Shown: positions 8,778 through 17,589, counted from the stretch's first letter. The stretch is DNA of 64,000 bases from Dyadobacter sandarakinus (GCF_016894445.1 NZ_CP056775.1:2978001-3042000), one strand, 5' to 3'. Program-made: numbers and translations. The notes: generated from the sequence alone by a model not told the origin.

Positions 8778-9050
8778 ATGAATATTGAGGTAATAACCAA
8801 GGAAGACTTGCAAGTCCTACGGAGAGAACTGCTTGAAGATCTAAAGCAATTTCTGTCCAGCTCAAAACAAGAACCTAAAAAATGGCTACGGAGCGCTGAT
8901 GTGAGGAAAATGCTGAACATCTCGCCTGGTACGCTACAAAATCTGAGAATAAACGGACAACTAAAACCTAGCAAGATCGGTGGATCATTTTATTATGCAT
9001 TTCAAGACATCCAATTATTGATGCTGGGTGATACAAAACGAACAAAGTGA
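8778..9050 (+). CDS. Helix-turn-helix DNA-binding protein (excisionase-like)
   Basis: This is a 90-residue protein with a coiled N-terminal helix and a MerR/HTH_17-type domain in the C-terminal half (WLRSADVRKMLNISPGTLQ, then NGQLKPSKIGGSFYY). Proteins of this form act as excisionases or regulators in integrative elements and bind DNA near attachment or control sites. Its stop overlaps the next start as TGATG. It sits between two paralogous small winged-helix-like genes. Confidence 0.7.
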   Translation: MNIEVITKEDLQVLRRELLEDLKQFLSSSKQEPKKWLRSADVRKMLNISPGTLQNLRINGQLKPSKIGGSFYYAFQDIQLLMLGDTKRTK

Positions 9051-9328
9051 TGGAAAAATCGATTTCAAAATTTTTCAACCGGATCCTTACAGACCAAAGG
9101 GTCAGGATCTGGCACGTCGGGACTTACGTTGCTCTTGTGCTTCTTTGGGATAAAAACAGACAGTCAAGCCCTTTCCAGGTAAGCCGTAGGACGATCATGC
9201 AACTATCCCGAGCCCGAAGTGCGATGACATATCATAAGTATTTGAAGGAGCTTGAGATGCTCGGCTACATCAAATACTTGCCTTCATATCATCCTAAAAA
9301 AGGAAGTAAGATCTGGCTAGTTGAATGA
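9050..9328 (+). CDS. Small winged-helix-like protein, paralogue of 8468-8758
   Basis: This is a 92-residue protein. I chose the ATG at 9050, which overlaps the upstream stop as TGATG; a GTG at 9047 is also possible. The block MTYHKYLKELEMLGYIKYLP with a following PSYHPKKGSKI is characteristic and matches the gene at 8468. A DNA-binding or replication-control role is likely but not shown by a catalytic motif. Confidence 0.5.
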   Translation: MEKSISKFFNRILTDQRVRIWHVGTYVALVLLWDKNRQSSPFQVSRRTIMQLSRARSAMTYHKYLKELEMLGYIKYLPSYHPKKGSKIWLVE

Positions 9329-9416
9329 AATTCCGTGCAGGCCTGTATCAGATCTTGATCATTCTGCCAACAATCTTCAAATTTGTCTTAATCATTCATT
9401 AATAAATATTAAGGCT

Positions 9417-9671
9417 ATGATTCTAGCATTTGGCATCACGTCGGTGACGATCTATGGAGCGGTTTTGATTTTTGTTGGCGTAGGACTGCGGTTCTTTGTG
9501 GGGCAACGCAGGTTTAGCCGAAGAGGCATTGGGGGGACACAACAATATAGTAGCTACTGGTCGGCAGTTGTAACGTCAACTATGGAAGGTCTGTTGATGA
9601 TTATCTCAGCGTTGGCAATAGTATCAGGGATATTTTTAACCATTATTGAGCTTTTCAACAATCGACAGTAA
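9417..9671 (+). CDS. Small membrane protein of the conjugative element
   Basis: The ATG at 9417 gives an 84-residue protein with two membrane helices (about residues 5 to 25 and 55 to 78) separated by a basic loop. A longer reading from 9321 would overlap the upstream gene and add residues that do not look coding. I see no motif that fixes a function. It is the last plus-strand gene before a strong hairpin. Confidence 0.5.
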   Translation: MILAFGITSVTIYGAVLIFVGVGLRFFVGQRRFSRRGIGGTQQYSSYWSAVVTSTMEGLLMIISALAIVSGIFLTIIELFNNRQ

Positions 9672-9700
9672 ATTAAACTACTATTATCTTAAACAGTTAA

Positions 9701-9744
9701 CCGCCGCGGATGCGAAGCTTCAATCAGCTTCACATCCGCGGCGG
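9701..9744. terminator. Long GC-rich hairpin between convergent genes
   Basis: An inverted repeat pairs CCGCCGCGGATG with CATCCGCGGCGG and continues as GAAGCT with AGCTTC around a short loop. It stands between the convergent small membrane protein gene and the DUF932 gene. There is no long T-tract on either side, so it may act as a bidirectional barrier or be an RNA end protector instead of a classic terminator. Confidence 0.6.
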
Positions 9745-9790
9745 TCGGCTTTGATGATCAAAGGGAAAAGGGGAGACAAGCCCCCCCAAC

Positions 9791-10843
9791 CTAATTGAGA
9801 CTAAGGGCCGCTGACCCAACACGAGCAAATTCGGCGCAAATGTTGAAGGCAGCTTGTGCACGGAGCTGGGCAGTGCCGCCGAGTATTATCGATTTTAGTT
9901 TTGTTTCCTCGTCTTGAAACTTTCTGACATTCTGAAAATAGCCAGTAACAGCATTGTATGCACCGAACAGGGTACCCATCGTGGTGGGCAATTGCTGGGT
10001 TGGATTAGAAAGGGCATATTCATAAACATCCTCGACAATATTTAAAAATTGGGTTGAGAGAGCATTTACTTTCCCATCTTTCAAATTTCCCAACACTTCC
10101 TTATTAGGTGCCATAGCAATCTCAATCAGCTTTTTAAGCTGCGGATCAGCGATTGGCCTTTTTACCCATTGATTGAAAGTTTCGCCAATTTCGTCACTAA
10201 ACCGGCTCGCTATGCCCATCACTTTATGTGCCGTTCTCAACCGTTCAGCAGCGTTGCTAGTGTGCCTGATTTTGACAACATTGGTCATATTTTTCATAGC
10301 CGCATTTAATGTGTTTGCGCAGACAATGCGAATAGGCGTAAATGCAGCTGTAATACTTCCGCTACCGTCGTGGGAAGTTGTCAGGAACAAATATTTTTCA
10401 ATCAAATCGTCATTACCGACCTTGATATATCCAGGCAGTTTAGCAGTAATGAAAATTCGCTCGCCTTTGCCCAACGCCCCGGCTGTTTCATACATGATGC
10501 CATCGCTGCCAATAATGCTATCGAAAAAAGTGAATGCGTCGCGGTTTTGAACAATTTGATAGTCCTTACCTACTACTCCAAGAACAGCATTGTTATCCGT
10601 CCGCATTGTCGCGAAGTAGCCGGGGACTGAAACTACAGGCATATCTTGTCCTTCATTTTTAAGGAGCCTTTCGGTAAAAAGCTTGGTCTTTTCAACTTGG
10701 TAATCTAATCCGGCATGAACGATAGCCTCTCGGCTGTTAGGGTACTGATTGACTATTTCTCCGAGCCCGTGCCAGGCTTTTTCTTTGACAGAAAAAAAGC
10801 TATATCTGTCGGTGTTTTCGTTGAAACTGATGTTGTGAGCCAT
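9791..10843 (-). CDS. DUF932 domain protein
   Basis: This is a 350-residue protein starting with MAHNISFNENT and containing FFSVKEKAWHGLGEIV, the conserved beginning of Bacteroidota DUF932 proteins. The ATG at 10843 was chosen over an upstream ATG at 10918 because the extra 25 residues do not belong to the family. DUF932 proteins resemble phage and plasmid proteins of unknown function and are frequent on conjugative elements. The gene is alone on its strand between hairpins, downstream of the integrase gene in the same direction. Confidence 0.8.
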   Translation of the reverse strand: MAHNISFNENTDRYSFFSVKEKAWHGLGEIVNQYPNSREAIVHAGLDYQVEKTKLFTERLLKNEGQDMPVVSVPGYFATMRTDNNAVLGVVGKDYQIVQNRDAFTFFDSIIGSDGIMYETAGALGKGERIFITAKLPGYIKVGNDDLIEKYLFLTTSHDGSGSITAAFTPIRIVCANTLNAAMKNMTNVVKIRHTSNAAERLRTAHKVMGIASRFSDEIGETFNQWVKRPIADPQLKKLIEIAMAPNKEVLGNLKDGKVNALSTQFLNIVEDVYEYALSNPTQQLPTTMGTLFGAYNAVTGYFQNVRKFQDEETKLKSIILGGTAQLRAQAAFNICAEFARVGSAALSLN

Positions 10844-11032
10844 GATCTTACATGTTAGAAATTGGAAATAACTCTCTTTCTTCTTCCTCTCGCTTCCTTT
10901 AAAATGAATGTTTGACAAAGAAAAAACGAGAAAAAAGAAAGCCCTTCTAACAGTGGCCCTGAATAAGCCAAAAGGAAACGGAATAAGTGCCCGATAGGCT
11001 GGCGGCTGAATTTGCGAAACCTAAAACAATAG

Positions 11033-11070
11033 AAAAGCCGCCATTATGCCGTAAGCTTTTGGCGGCTTTT
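11033..11070 (-). terminator. Intrinsic terminator after the integrase gene
   Basis: The hairpin AAAAGCCGCCA paired with TGGCGGCTTTT lies 65 bp beyond the integrase stop. On the minus strand the second arm runs into T residues, so it should stop integrase transcription before the DUF932 gene. Confidence 0.7.
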
Positions 11071-11134
11071 AATAATCTGCGGAACATAGGGCCACTAGTT
11101 TAGCTGCGCTTTTCCGAGTTTGGTTGTCAAACAA

Positions 11135-12361
11135 TCAAATATGCGTATCCGCCAGTACCTCTTTTAGCTTTCTCATATCATCACCAATTTTCTTGTCAAC
11201 GATCTTGGCATAAAGCTGTGTGGTCTTAATATTTCGATGTCCTAACATTTTCGAAACACTCTCGATCGGAACGCCGTTTGTCAAAGTTACAGTCGTGGCA
11301 AATGTATGCCTCGCAAGATGAAATGTGACCGGTTTCGCAATACCGCACAAATCAGAAATTTCTTTTAGATATGAGTTCATCTTTTGGTTTGATAGAACGG
11401 GTAAGACCCTGTCTTGATTAACACATTGAGGATGCTCATCATATTCTGAGACTATCGACAAAGCCTGAGGCAAAAGTGGTATTCTCGAAGGAGAATCTGT
11501 TTTTTGTCGTTTAATGACTACCCATTTTTCGCCATCACCGCCTTCTACAATCTCCGATCGTTTCAACTTATGTACATCTGCGTACGCCAATCCCGTATAG
11601 CAGCAAAACAAGAAAATATCCCTCACCTGATCCAACCGCCCCTGCCCAAAATCACGGTTGGCTATCAATTGTAATTCTGTGGCCGTCAAAGCCTGTCGGT
11701 CAACTTCGTGCTTGGTCATTTTGTAGGCATGAAATGGATCCCGTGCAATCCATCCTCTTTTTATACATAGCAGAACGATTTTCTTGAAATTTGACAAATA
11801 TTTCATCGTCGTATTGTGGCTGCATTTTCTCACTGTCTTCATCCAGAATTCGTAATCAGCTATGAACTCATAGTCTAATTTTTCGATGGCGAGGTCAGTA
11901 ACTTTATATTTGTATTTGATAAAGTCACGCGTATGCTCAAACGAGGTTTTATACCTTTCGAGAGTCCCGGGAGCATAATCTAGCCCCACAAGTTTGGCCA
12001 TCTTCTCATTGTGCTCCTGAAAAATCTCCAAGATCATCCTTGGCTTAACAGTATTGCCGACAAGCAAATTTTTTACCGACTCAGCGGTAATTTGTCGACC
12101 AGACTCAATTAATTGTCTGTGGACTTCGTAAACTTTCGATTGTAGGGTGTCCAAATAGGCGTTTAGAAGTTTGACATCTTCCTTGACTCCATTCTTCCTC
12201 CCAGCGATGGAATTCCATTTTTCGGGTTCACAGTCCCTTTTGGTACTGATTTCAATCCGTTGACCATCAATCGTCAATCTCATATAGATTGGCAATCCTC
12301 CTTTGACATAGTTGTTGCGTTTCTTAAGGTAAAACAGCAACGTGAAGCTTTTTGATAACAT
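11135..12361 (-). CDS. Tyrosine site-specific integrase of the conjugative element
   Basis: This is a 408-residue integrase with an N-terminal arm-binding domain (residues 1 to 100), a core-binding SAM-like domain (about 105 to 200) and a C-terminal catalytic domain. The catalytic end shows HLARHTFATTV, LGHRNIKTTQLYAKI (Tyr nucleophile) and a Lys in the KRQKTDS turn. The first catalytic Arg is not in its usual place (CYTGLAYADV), as also known for CTnDOT-type integrases. The gene lies 250 bp from an intact tRNA-Ser and reads away from it, as expected for an element inserted at the tRNA 3' end. Confidence 0.9.
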   Translation of the reverse strand: MLSKSFTLLFYLKKRNNYVKGGLPIYMRLTIDGQRIEISTKRDCEPEKWNSIAGRKNGVKEDVKLLNAYLDTLQSKVYEVHRQLIESGRQITAESVKNLLVGNTVKPRMILEIFQEHNEKMAKLVGLDYAPGTLERYKTSFEHTRDFIKYKYKVTDLAIEKLDYEFIADYEFWMKTVRKCSHNTTMKYLSNFKKIVLLCIKRGWIARDPFHAYKMTKHEVDRQALTATELQLIANRDFGQGRLDQVRDIFLFCCYTGLAYADVHKLKRSEIVEGGDGEKWVVIKRQKTDSPSRIPLLPQALSIVSEYDEHPQCVNQDRVLPVLSNQKMNSYLKEISDLCGIAKPVTFHLARHTFATTVTLTNGVPIESVSKMLGHRNIKTTQLYAKIVDKKIGDDMRKLKEVLADTHI

Positions 12362-12456
12362 AGCAATCAGTTTTTTAAGTGATTAAAAATATGACTACAG
12401 CTTATCTAAATCAAGATGTACACGCCGTGAACAGGTTCGTAATTAGCATGTTACGG

Positions 12457-12512
12457 CAGTTCTGGTGAGCACTTTTCTATCTCTCAAATTGCTCACCGAA
12501 CTGCTCACCAAC
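12457..12512. repeat. Inverted and direct repeats near the element end, possible integrase sites
   Basis: CAGTTCTGGTGAGCA (12457 to 12471) is an imperfect inverted copy of TGCTCACCGAACTG (12490 to 12503), and TGCTCACC occurs again at 12502. They stand between the integrase start and tRNA-Ser, where attachment-site binding repeats are expected. The role is inferred from location only. Confidence 0.4.
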
Positions 12513-12552
12513 ATATTGGGATTTTTTGAACATTTTGGCATAGCGCGGAAAG

Positions 12553-12588
12553 AAAAAAAGTCTGCAAATCGTTGATTTGCAGACTTTT
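12553..12588 (-). terminator. Intrinsic terminator downstream of tRNA-Ser
   Basis: AAAGTCTGCAAATC pairs with GATTTGCAGACTTT around a short loop, and the minus strand continues into a T-run. It follows the tRNA-Ser 3' end by 25 bp and should end its transcript. Confidence 0.75.
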
Positions 12589-12612
12589 GATGTGTTTTTT
12601 TATTGATTTCCG

Positions 12613-12697
12613 CAGAGAGAGAGGGATTCGAACCCCCGGACCTGTTACAGTCAACGGTTTTCAAGACCGTCGCAATCGACCACTCTGCCATCTCTCT
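12613..12697 (-). tRNA. tRNA-Ser(TGA)
   Basis: The minus strand folds as an 85-nt class II tRNA. The acceptor arms are AGAGAGA and TCTCTCT, the anticodon arm is ACGGT-CTTGAAA-ACCGT with anticodon TGA, there is a long variable arm, and the T arm carries TTCGAAT. CCA is not encoded. The conjugative element lies on its 3' side, which makes this gene the likely integration target; the gene is intact here. Confidence 0.95.
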
Positions 12698-12765
12698 AAT
12701 TGTTTCGCCGTGTGCGAATCATGGTGCAAAATTAAAAACATTTTGTTCAGGCGCAATACTCTCTA

Positions 12766-14112
12766 CTAAAAATTTGAAGTATGTTCCAAAATACGGATTA
12801 CCGCCGCTTCACTGGTTTGCTCCGACATTTTGTAGCGTTCATCGGAACGAAACCCCATTATCCACATGATATCAGCATTTCCATTTACCAAAACAAACAC
12901 CTCTTCCTTGGCAAACCGGTCCACTTTCATATCGGTCAGCAGGTCACTTACCTTCTTCGTCTTACCGCCCATCCCCAGCGGCGCAAACCGGTCACCCTCT
13001 TTCCACCGACGTACATGAAGCGGAAATATCAGCTTGTTCCAGGGAATGTACAGGGTATGGCTCGTCCGCCCGATCTCGCCGGCCGGGTTCTCCTGTCTTT
13101 TAATGGAAATGCTCCATTTTCCTGCTAAGTACTCAGCCTCCACGTCATTGATGTGCACTTCCAATGTCTGAGAAGAATTTTCTTTTTTCTTAACGATCAG
13201 ATCGTCGCGGTCTACCAGCAGTATATGCGATTGCGATATGAAGGTTTTGCCGGAAAATTCAAGACTGCTGATAATTTGTTGTGATTGGACGTAGGTGAAA
13301 CCCACTTCGTTTAAAACCCACCATAGTCTATATACGTTTTCACTGGCTGTTGTAAGTTGGTATATGGAGATCTTTATTTTGCCCTTCTCTATCCGCACCG
13401 CTGCTGTTTTCCATGCTTCCAGTAATTCCTTTATCAATGCAGTCGCTGAGCGGAGACGATTGGCCGTCTGCAGAAAGGTTGATTGCAATGACGGATTGAC
13501 ACCTTTCATTACCGGTACTACATGGTGGCGGATTTTATTACGATGATATGCATCCGAATCATTCGAGCTGTCGTTTCGCCATACAAGTTTGTTTTCCAAT
13601 GCATATTGCATGATCTCCTCGCGCGAACTATTGATCAATGGCCTTAGCAGCGCGCCATGAACGGGCGCAATCCCCGGCAGTCCCGCTATCCCCGTCCCTC
13701 TCGTAAGATTCAAAAGCGTTGTTTCAAGGACATCGTCCAAATGGTGCCCTGTCACAATCCAGTCCAAAGCCAGCTCCTGCCGAAGACTTTCAAACCATGC
13801 GTACCTGAGTGTACGTGCCGCCATCTGGGTGCTTATACCTTCCGACTTGGCATAGGATTTAATTTCAAAATGTTTTACATAAAACGAAAAACCATACTGC
13901 GCGGAAAGCTCCTGAACAAACAATTCGTCCCCCTCCGACTCCTCCCCCCTCAATCCAAAATTGCAATGCGCTACTACGCTTTGAATTCCCGATTTGTAGA
14001 ATAAATTCGCCAGCACAACAGAGTCTATTCCGCCGCTGACAGTAAGCAGGCAACGTTGTCCCCGAAGGCTGATAGCATATTGGTTAATAAAAGTTAAAAA
14101 TGAATCCAGCAT
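12766..14112 (-). CDS. tilS: tRNA(Ile)-lysidine synthase
   Basis: TilS modifies the wobble cytidine of tRNA-Ile(CAT) to lysidine using ATP, which is essential for AUA decoding. The start at 14112 gives 448 residues beginning MLDSFLTFINQY, with the PP-loop LLTVSGGIDSVVLANL near residue 30, then HCNFGLRGEESEGDE and the TGHHLDDVLETTLLNL segment. C-terminal TilS domains follow. A longer reading from 14307 adds a hydrophobic stretch not found in the family. It is transcribed towards tRNA-Ser and is divergent from the OstA-like gene. Confidence 0.93.
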   Translation of the reverse strand: MLDSFLTFINQYAISLRGQRCLLTVSGGIDSVVLANLFYKSGIQSVVAHCNFGLRGEESEGDELFVQELSAQYGFSFYVKHFEIKSYAKSEGISTQMAARTLRYAWFESLRQELALDWIVTGHHLDDVLETTLLNLTRGTGIAGLPGIAPVHGALLRPLINSSREEIMQYALENKLVWRNDSSNDSDAYHRNKIRHHVVPVMKGVNPSLQSTFLQTANRLRSATALIKELLEAWKTAAVRIEKGKIKISIYQLTTASENVYRLWWVLNEVGFTYVQSQQIISSLEFSGKTFISQSHILLVDRDDLIVKKKENSSQTLEVHINDVEAEYLAGKWSISIKRQENPAGEIGRTSHTLYIPWNKLIFPLHVRRWKEGDRFAPLGMGGKTKKVSDLLTDMKVDRFAKEEVFVLVNGNADIMWIMGFRSDERYKMSEQTSEAAVIRILEHTSNF

Positions 14113-14226
14113 GGCCGAAAAGACGTATTTGACTGTACTTTTGACGTATATAAGTTTGATCTGAAGTCCTTCCGGAAGTGCGGAAAAGTTGTTTGATGTG
14201 GCAAAGGTAAAGAGAAGTAAAGCGAT

Positions 14227-15828
14227 ATGATTCAAAAAAATTACAACATAAAGTGCAACCCTTTTAAACATTTGTGCGTCATCCTTATCAAAGGTAATAT
14301 TTTGCAAAAGGCGTTCTTTGTTTTCATGTTTTTATCTCCTTTCTGGTTCAACGCCAATGTACTAGCTCAAACCAAGAACGAGGATCTTGTGGAAATCCTG
14401 AAATCAGACGAGCTGGAAATCATTAATGAAAATGGTGTGGACTCCAGACGCGTGACAAACGGTGTGTTCAGGCACAAGGGGGCGATGTTGTATAGCAATC
14501 TCGCAATTCAGAACATCAACACGAATGTTATTGAGGCTTTTGGGAATGTAAAGATTGTACAGGGTGATACCGTGACAATCACGGGCGATACGCTTTTTTA
14601 CTATGGAAACACACGCCTGGCGATCGTGAGTGGCAATAAAACGATTATGAAAGATCGTAAACGTACATTGACTACGCGCAAAATTGAATACAATATGGCG
14701 TCGGGTATTGCCAATTACAAGCTGCCGGGACGTACAGTGGACGAAGAAAATATACTTACCAGCAAAGAAGGATTCTACAATACGCAGACGAAGGAATTCA
14801 CATACTACAAGAATGTCAGGCTGGTAAATAAAAAATATACACTTACCACGGATACCCTCCTTTACAACTCCATTACAAAATGGTCATACTTCAACGGAGC
14901 GACCAAAATTGTCAACAAGGATGGGACAGTAACCGGAACCCGGGGCAGGTACAATACCGAATCCGCCGAATCTGCATTCCATAACCGGACCACCGTGGAT
15001 AATGAAACCTACACGCTTACGGCAGATTCGCTGGTAGTGGATGGAAAAAGCAACAACGGGCAAGGAAAGGGCAACGTAGTAATTGTTGCCAAGAAAGACA
15101 AAACAGTACTCAACGGAGATCAGGGATACTACTGGAAAGCCGAAGGTTTTTCTAAAATATTTGGACATGCATACGTGAGAAATGTAGTTTCAGAGGATAC
15201 GCTGTACATCCGGGCGGATACGCTTTATTCGTACGAAAACAAGGTTGACAGCACGCGTAAGCTTGTTGGCCATAAGAATGTTTTTATTTACAAGTCTGAT
15301 TTTCAGGGCAAATGTGATTCGATCAGCTATACTTCGGCCGACTCCGTTATCCGGTTTTTTCAGAAGCCTGTGCTTTGGAGCGACCAGCATTATCAAATGG
15401 AAGCTGACTCGATTACTGCTTTTCTGGTCAACAATGCGATCAACCGCATGCTGCTTAAAAGTAAGTCCTTCGTCATCAGTGAAGACACGCTGGTGCGGCA
15501 GTTTAATCAGGTAAAAGGCAGGACCATCAATGCCTATTTTCAGAAAAATAATCAGCTGAAACAGGTTCTGGTGGATGGTAATGGAGAAAGTGCCTACTAT
15601 GCGATTGATAATAAGAATAAAAGCATTGGATTAAACCGGGTGGAATGCGGAAGAATGAACCTGTTATTTCAGGATAGCAAAGTAAGTCGCATTGCATTCA
15701 TCGGCAAGCCAGACGGCCGCCTCATTCCACCTTCTAAGATCAAACAGACGGAGCGGGAACTGGAAGGGTTTAACTGGCGCATTAAAGACAAGCCGACCAA
15801 AGCAAAAACCATGTGGCAGGAGCCGTAG
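14227..15828 (+). CDS. OstA-like LPS-transport protein (LptA/LptD-N type)
   Basis: This is a 533-residue exported protein. After a hydrophobic N-terminus ending in NANVLAQ it shows repeated beta-strand turns such as GDTVTITGDTLFYYGNTRLA, TLTTDTLLYNSITKWSYFNG and ALVDGKS-like blocks, the pattern of OstA/LptA beta-jellyroll domains. Such proteins carry lipopolysaccharide across the periplasm. The true start could be slightly downstream of 14227, since the signal-like segment begins near residue 28. The C-terminal region is Lys-rich. An LptC gene sits 8 kb away. Confidence 0.8.
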   Translation: MIQKNYNIKCNPFKHLCVILIKGNILQKAFFVFMFLSPFWFNANVLAQTKNEDLVEILKSDELEIINENGVDSRRVTNGVFRHKGAMLYSNLAIQNINTNVIEAFGNVKIVQGDTVTITGDTLFYYGNTRLAIVSGNKTIMKDRKRTLTTRKIEYNMASGIANYKLPGRTVDEENILTSKEGFYNTQTKEFTYYKNVRLVNKKYTLTTDTLLYNSITKWSYFNGATKIVNKDGTVTGTRGRYNTESAESAFHNRTTVDNETYTLTADSLVVDGKSNNGQGKGNVVIVAKKDKTVLNGDQGYYWKAEGFSKIFGHAYVRNVVSEDTLYIRADTLYSYENKVDSTRKLVGHKNVFIYKSDFQGKCDSISYTSADSVIRFFQKPVLWSDQHYQMEADSITAFLVNNAINRMLLKSKSFVISEDTLVRQFNQVKGRTINAYFQKNNQLKQVLVDGNGESAYYAIDNKNKSIGLNRVECGRMNLLFQDSKVSRIAFIGKPDGRLIPPSKIKQTERELEGFNWRIKDKPTKAKTMWQEP

Positions 15829-15906
15829 GTGAAACAGAACAAGTTAGGTGCGCGCAGGCACGATTTTTTACCGATAGAAAATAAAGTTTGCTGTTCGCAC
15901 AATATG

Positions 15907-15939
15907 TTTTGAACATACAATTATTTCTGTATATTTTTG
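15907..15939 (+). promoter_or_regulatory. Bacteroidota-type promoter upstream of the T9SS-sorted protein
   Basis: TTTTG (15907 to 15911) and TATTTTTG (15932 to 15939) are separated by 20 bp and match the -33 TTTG and -7 TAnnTTTG elements of this phylum. Transcription would start near 15945, about 50 bases before the gene. Confidence 0.5.
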
Positions 15940-15995
15940 TAATGTGCACTTATACTGAAAAATGACGTAAAGTGCTGAATTCCTGATAATACGCT

Positions 15996-16607
15996 ATGAA
16001 AAAAACTATACTCTTTTTAATGTTTATCTCGGCTATGATCTCCTTGGATCTTAGTGCTCAGGCAGTGTCGGGAGGCAGCCGCCTGAATATGGCCGGCCAG
16101 AAAAAAGCGGCACAAACAGGCCAAGTTAAATTTTCTGGTCTTGCTTCTGGTATGAGCTACAAGCCGCTGTCGCTTCAAAACCCGGGCGTTCTGAACAATT
16201 TTTATCGCTCAATCCTGTTTTCGACACCTGCTCCGGAAAGCACGGGCGTGAACACATCCGAAGTTGTTGAAAAAACATCTGAAAGAAGAAATATATCTCC
16301 CGAAGGACAGGTCAGGGCTGACGAGCAGCTATATGCAAACGAAAAAATTTCAGTGTCCAATATTTATCCCAATCCTGCCAGCGAGTTTGCTGATGTGGAT
16401 TATAACATTATGTCGAATGTTCGGGATGCAAAGCTGATCATTTACAATGTGCTGGGATCTCAAATGGCAGAACTTCCGCTAAATAAAAGTGGTCGCAAGC
16501 TGCGGGTAAACACAAAGGACATGCCTACCGGACTTTACTTTTACCAATTGTCACTGGATGGTCAGAAGGTAGCTACCAAAAAAATGCTTGTCAGACACCA
16601 GCAATAG
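15996..16607 (+). CDS. T9SS type A sorting domain protein
   Basis: This is a 203-residue secreted protein with a signal peptide (ILFLMFISAMISLDLSAQA) and a C-terminal type IX secretion sorting domain of about 80 residues. The domain starts at ISVSNIYPNPASEFADVDYN and ends with GLYFYQLSLDGQKVATKKML. The middle region is low complexity and shows no enzyme motif, so it may serve a structural surface role. It stands alone between its own promoter and a terminator. Confidence 0.85.
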   Translation: MKKTILFLMFISAMISLDLSAQAVSGGSRLNMAGQKKAAQTGQVKFSGLASGMSYKPLSLQNPGVLNNFYRSILFSTPAPESTGVNTSEVVEKTSERRNISPEGQVRADEQLYANEKISVSNIYPNPASEFADVDYNIMSNVRDAKLIIYNVLGSQMAELPLNKSGRKLRVNTKDMPTGLYFYQLSLDGQKVATKKMLVRHQQ

Positions 16608-16628
16608 GCTTAGATTTAACACTATACA

Positions 16629-16663
16629 GGCTACACATTCGTTATGGATGGTGTAGCTTTTTT
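16629..16663 (+). terminator. Intrinsic terminator
   Basis: GCTACAC (16630 to 16636) pairs with GTGTAGC (16651 to 16657) and is followed by a T-run. It ends the transcript of the T9SS-sorted protein. Confidence 0.75.
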
Positions 16664-16665
16664 AT

Positions 16666-16673
16666 TATCTTTG
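16666..16673 (+). promoter_or_regulatory. -7 element (TATCTTTG) directly before bamD
   Basis: TATCTTTG matches TAnnTTTG and ends 7 bp before the bamD ATG, so the predicted transcription start coincides with or lies within a few bases of the start codon. A clear -33 element is not seen. This suggests a leaderless or nearly leaderless mRNA. Confidence 0.45.
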
Positions 16674-16680
16674 CATTAAT

Positions 16681-17589
16681 ATGCGAAAAAACAGTCCGGC
16701 AAGTTATTTCTTGCAATTCCTCTTCGTTGTTGCGATTACATCATGCAGTAAATTTTCCAAGCTGCAGAAAACCGGTACAGATCAGCAGAAGTATGACGCT
16801 GCCATGGCGTACTACAAAAAGGGTGATTTCTATCACTCCGGCCTGCTTTTCGAAGAGCTTATCCCCCTCCTGAAAGGAAGTACCGAGTCCGAGCTGGCGC
16901 AGTTCTACTATGCATATTCCCAGTACCATCAGGGCCAGTATAACACGAGTCAGTTTTTGTTCAAAAAGTTTTATGATACTTACGCCCGAAGCGATTATGC
17001 GCAGGAAGCGTTGTACATGCATGCTTTTTCACTTTATAAAGATTCCGCACCCTACACACTGGACCAGACCAGCACGCATACTGCCATTGCAGCTATGCAG
17101 GACTTTATCAATACATATCCCGAAAGTCCTTTCCGTGAAGAGTGTACACGCTACATCCTCGACCTGAGGGCCAAGCTGGAAAGGAAAGCCTACGAAAAGG
17201 CAAAGCTTTATCATAAAGTGAGTGACTTTAATATGATGTCGCTGAAATCGGCGGTGATCTCAATTGACAATTTCCGTAAGGACTTTCCTGATTCACAGTT
17301 CAATGAGGAACTTGCCTTTTTGAAAGTGGATTCACAATACAATCTGGCCAGCAACAGTTTTGTTGATAAGCAGAAAGAGCGCTACCAGGAAGTTGTAAAA
17401 TTTTATCAGGAATTGATCGATAAATACCCGACTGGTAAGTACAACCGGGATGCCGAGAAGATGTTCGATGACAGCCAGAAACACCTGGACGTAATCGCGA
17501 AAGTAGAAGTTGAAAAACTTAAGCAAAAAGAAACGCAGCCGGATTCCACCAACAGACCTACCAAGGTGACTACTCCTGCAACTCCTTAG
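16681..17589 (+). CDS. bamD: Outer-membrane assembly lipoprotein BamD
   Basis: This is a 302-residue lipoprotein with signal and lipobox (LFVVAITSCSKF, Cys about residue 22), followed by TPR-type repeats (AMAYYKKGDFYHSGLLFEEL, FYYAYSQYHQGQYNTSQFLF and others up to about residue 260). It is part of the BAM complex that inserts beta-barrel proteins into the outer membrane. The C-terminal tail is Pro/Thr-rich. It is followed by rpoZ after 20 bp. Confidence 0.88.
   Translation: MRKNSPASYFLQFLFVVAITSCSKFSKLQKTGTDQQKYDAAMAYYKKGDFYHSGLLFEELIPLLKGSTESELAQFYYAYSQYHQGQYNTSQFLFKKFYDTYARSDYAQEALYMHAFSLYKDSAPYTLDQTSTHTAIAAMQDFINTYPESPFREECTRYILDLRAKLERKAYEKAKLYHKVSDFNMMSLKSAVISIDNFRKDFPDSQFNEELAFLKVDSQYNLASNSFVDKQKERYQEVVKFYQELIDKYPTGKYNRDAEKMFDDSQKHLDVIAKVEVEKLKQKETQPDSTNRPTKVTTPATP

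Noticed and set aside
12443-12869. Open frames on both strands across tRNA-Ser
   Set aside because: They are readings through the tRNA and its terminator and have no independent support.
14113-14307. N-terminal extension of TilS
   Set aside because: The extra 65 residues are hydrophobic, unlike TilS proteins, and overlap the start of the divergent OstA-like gene.
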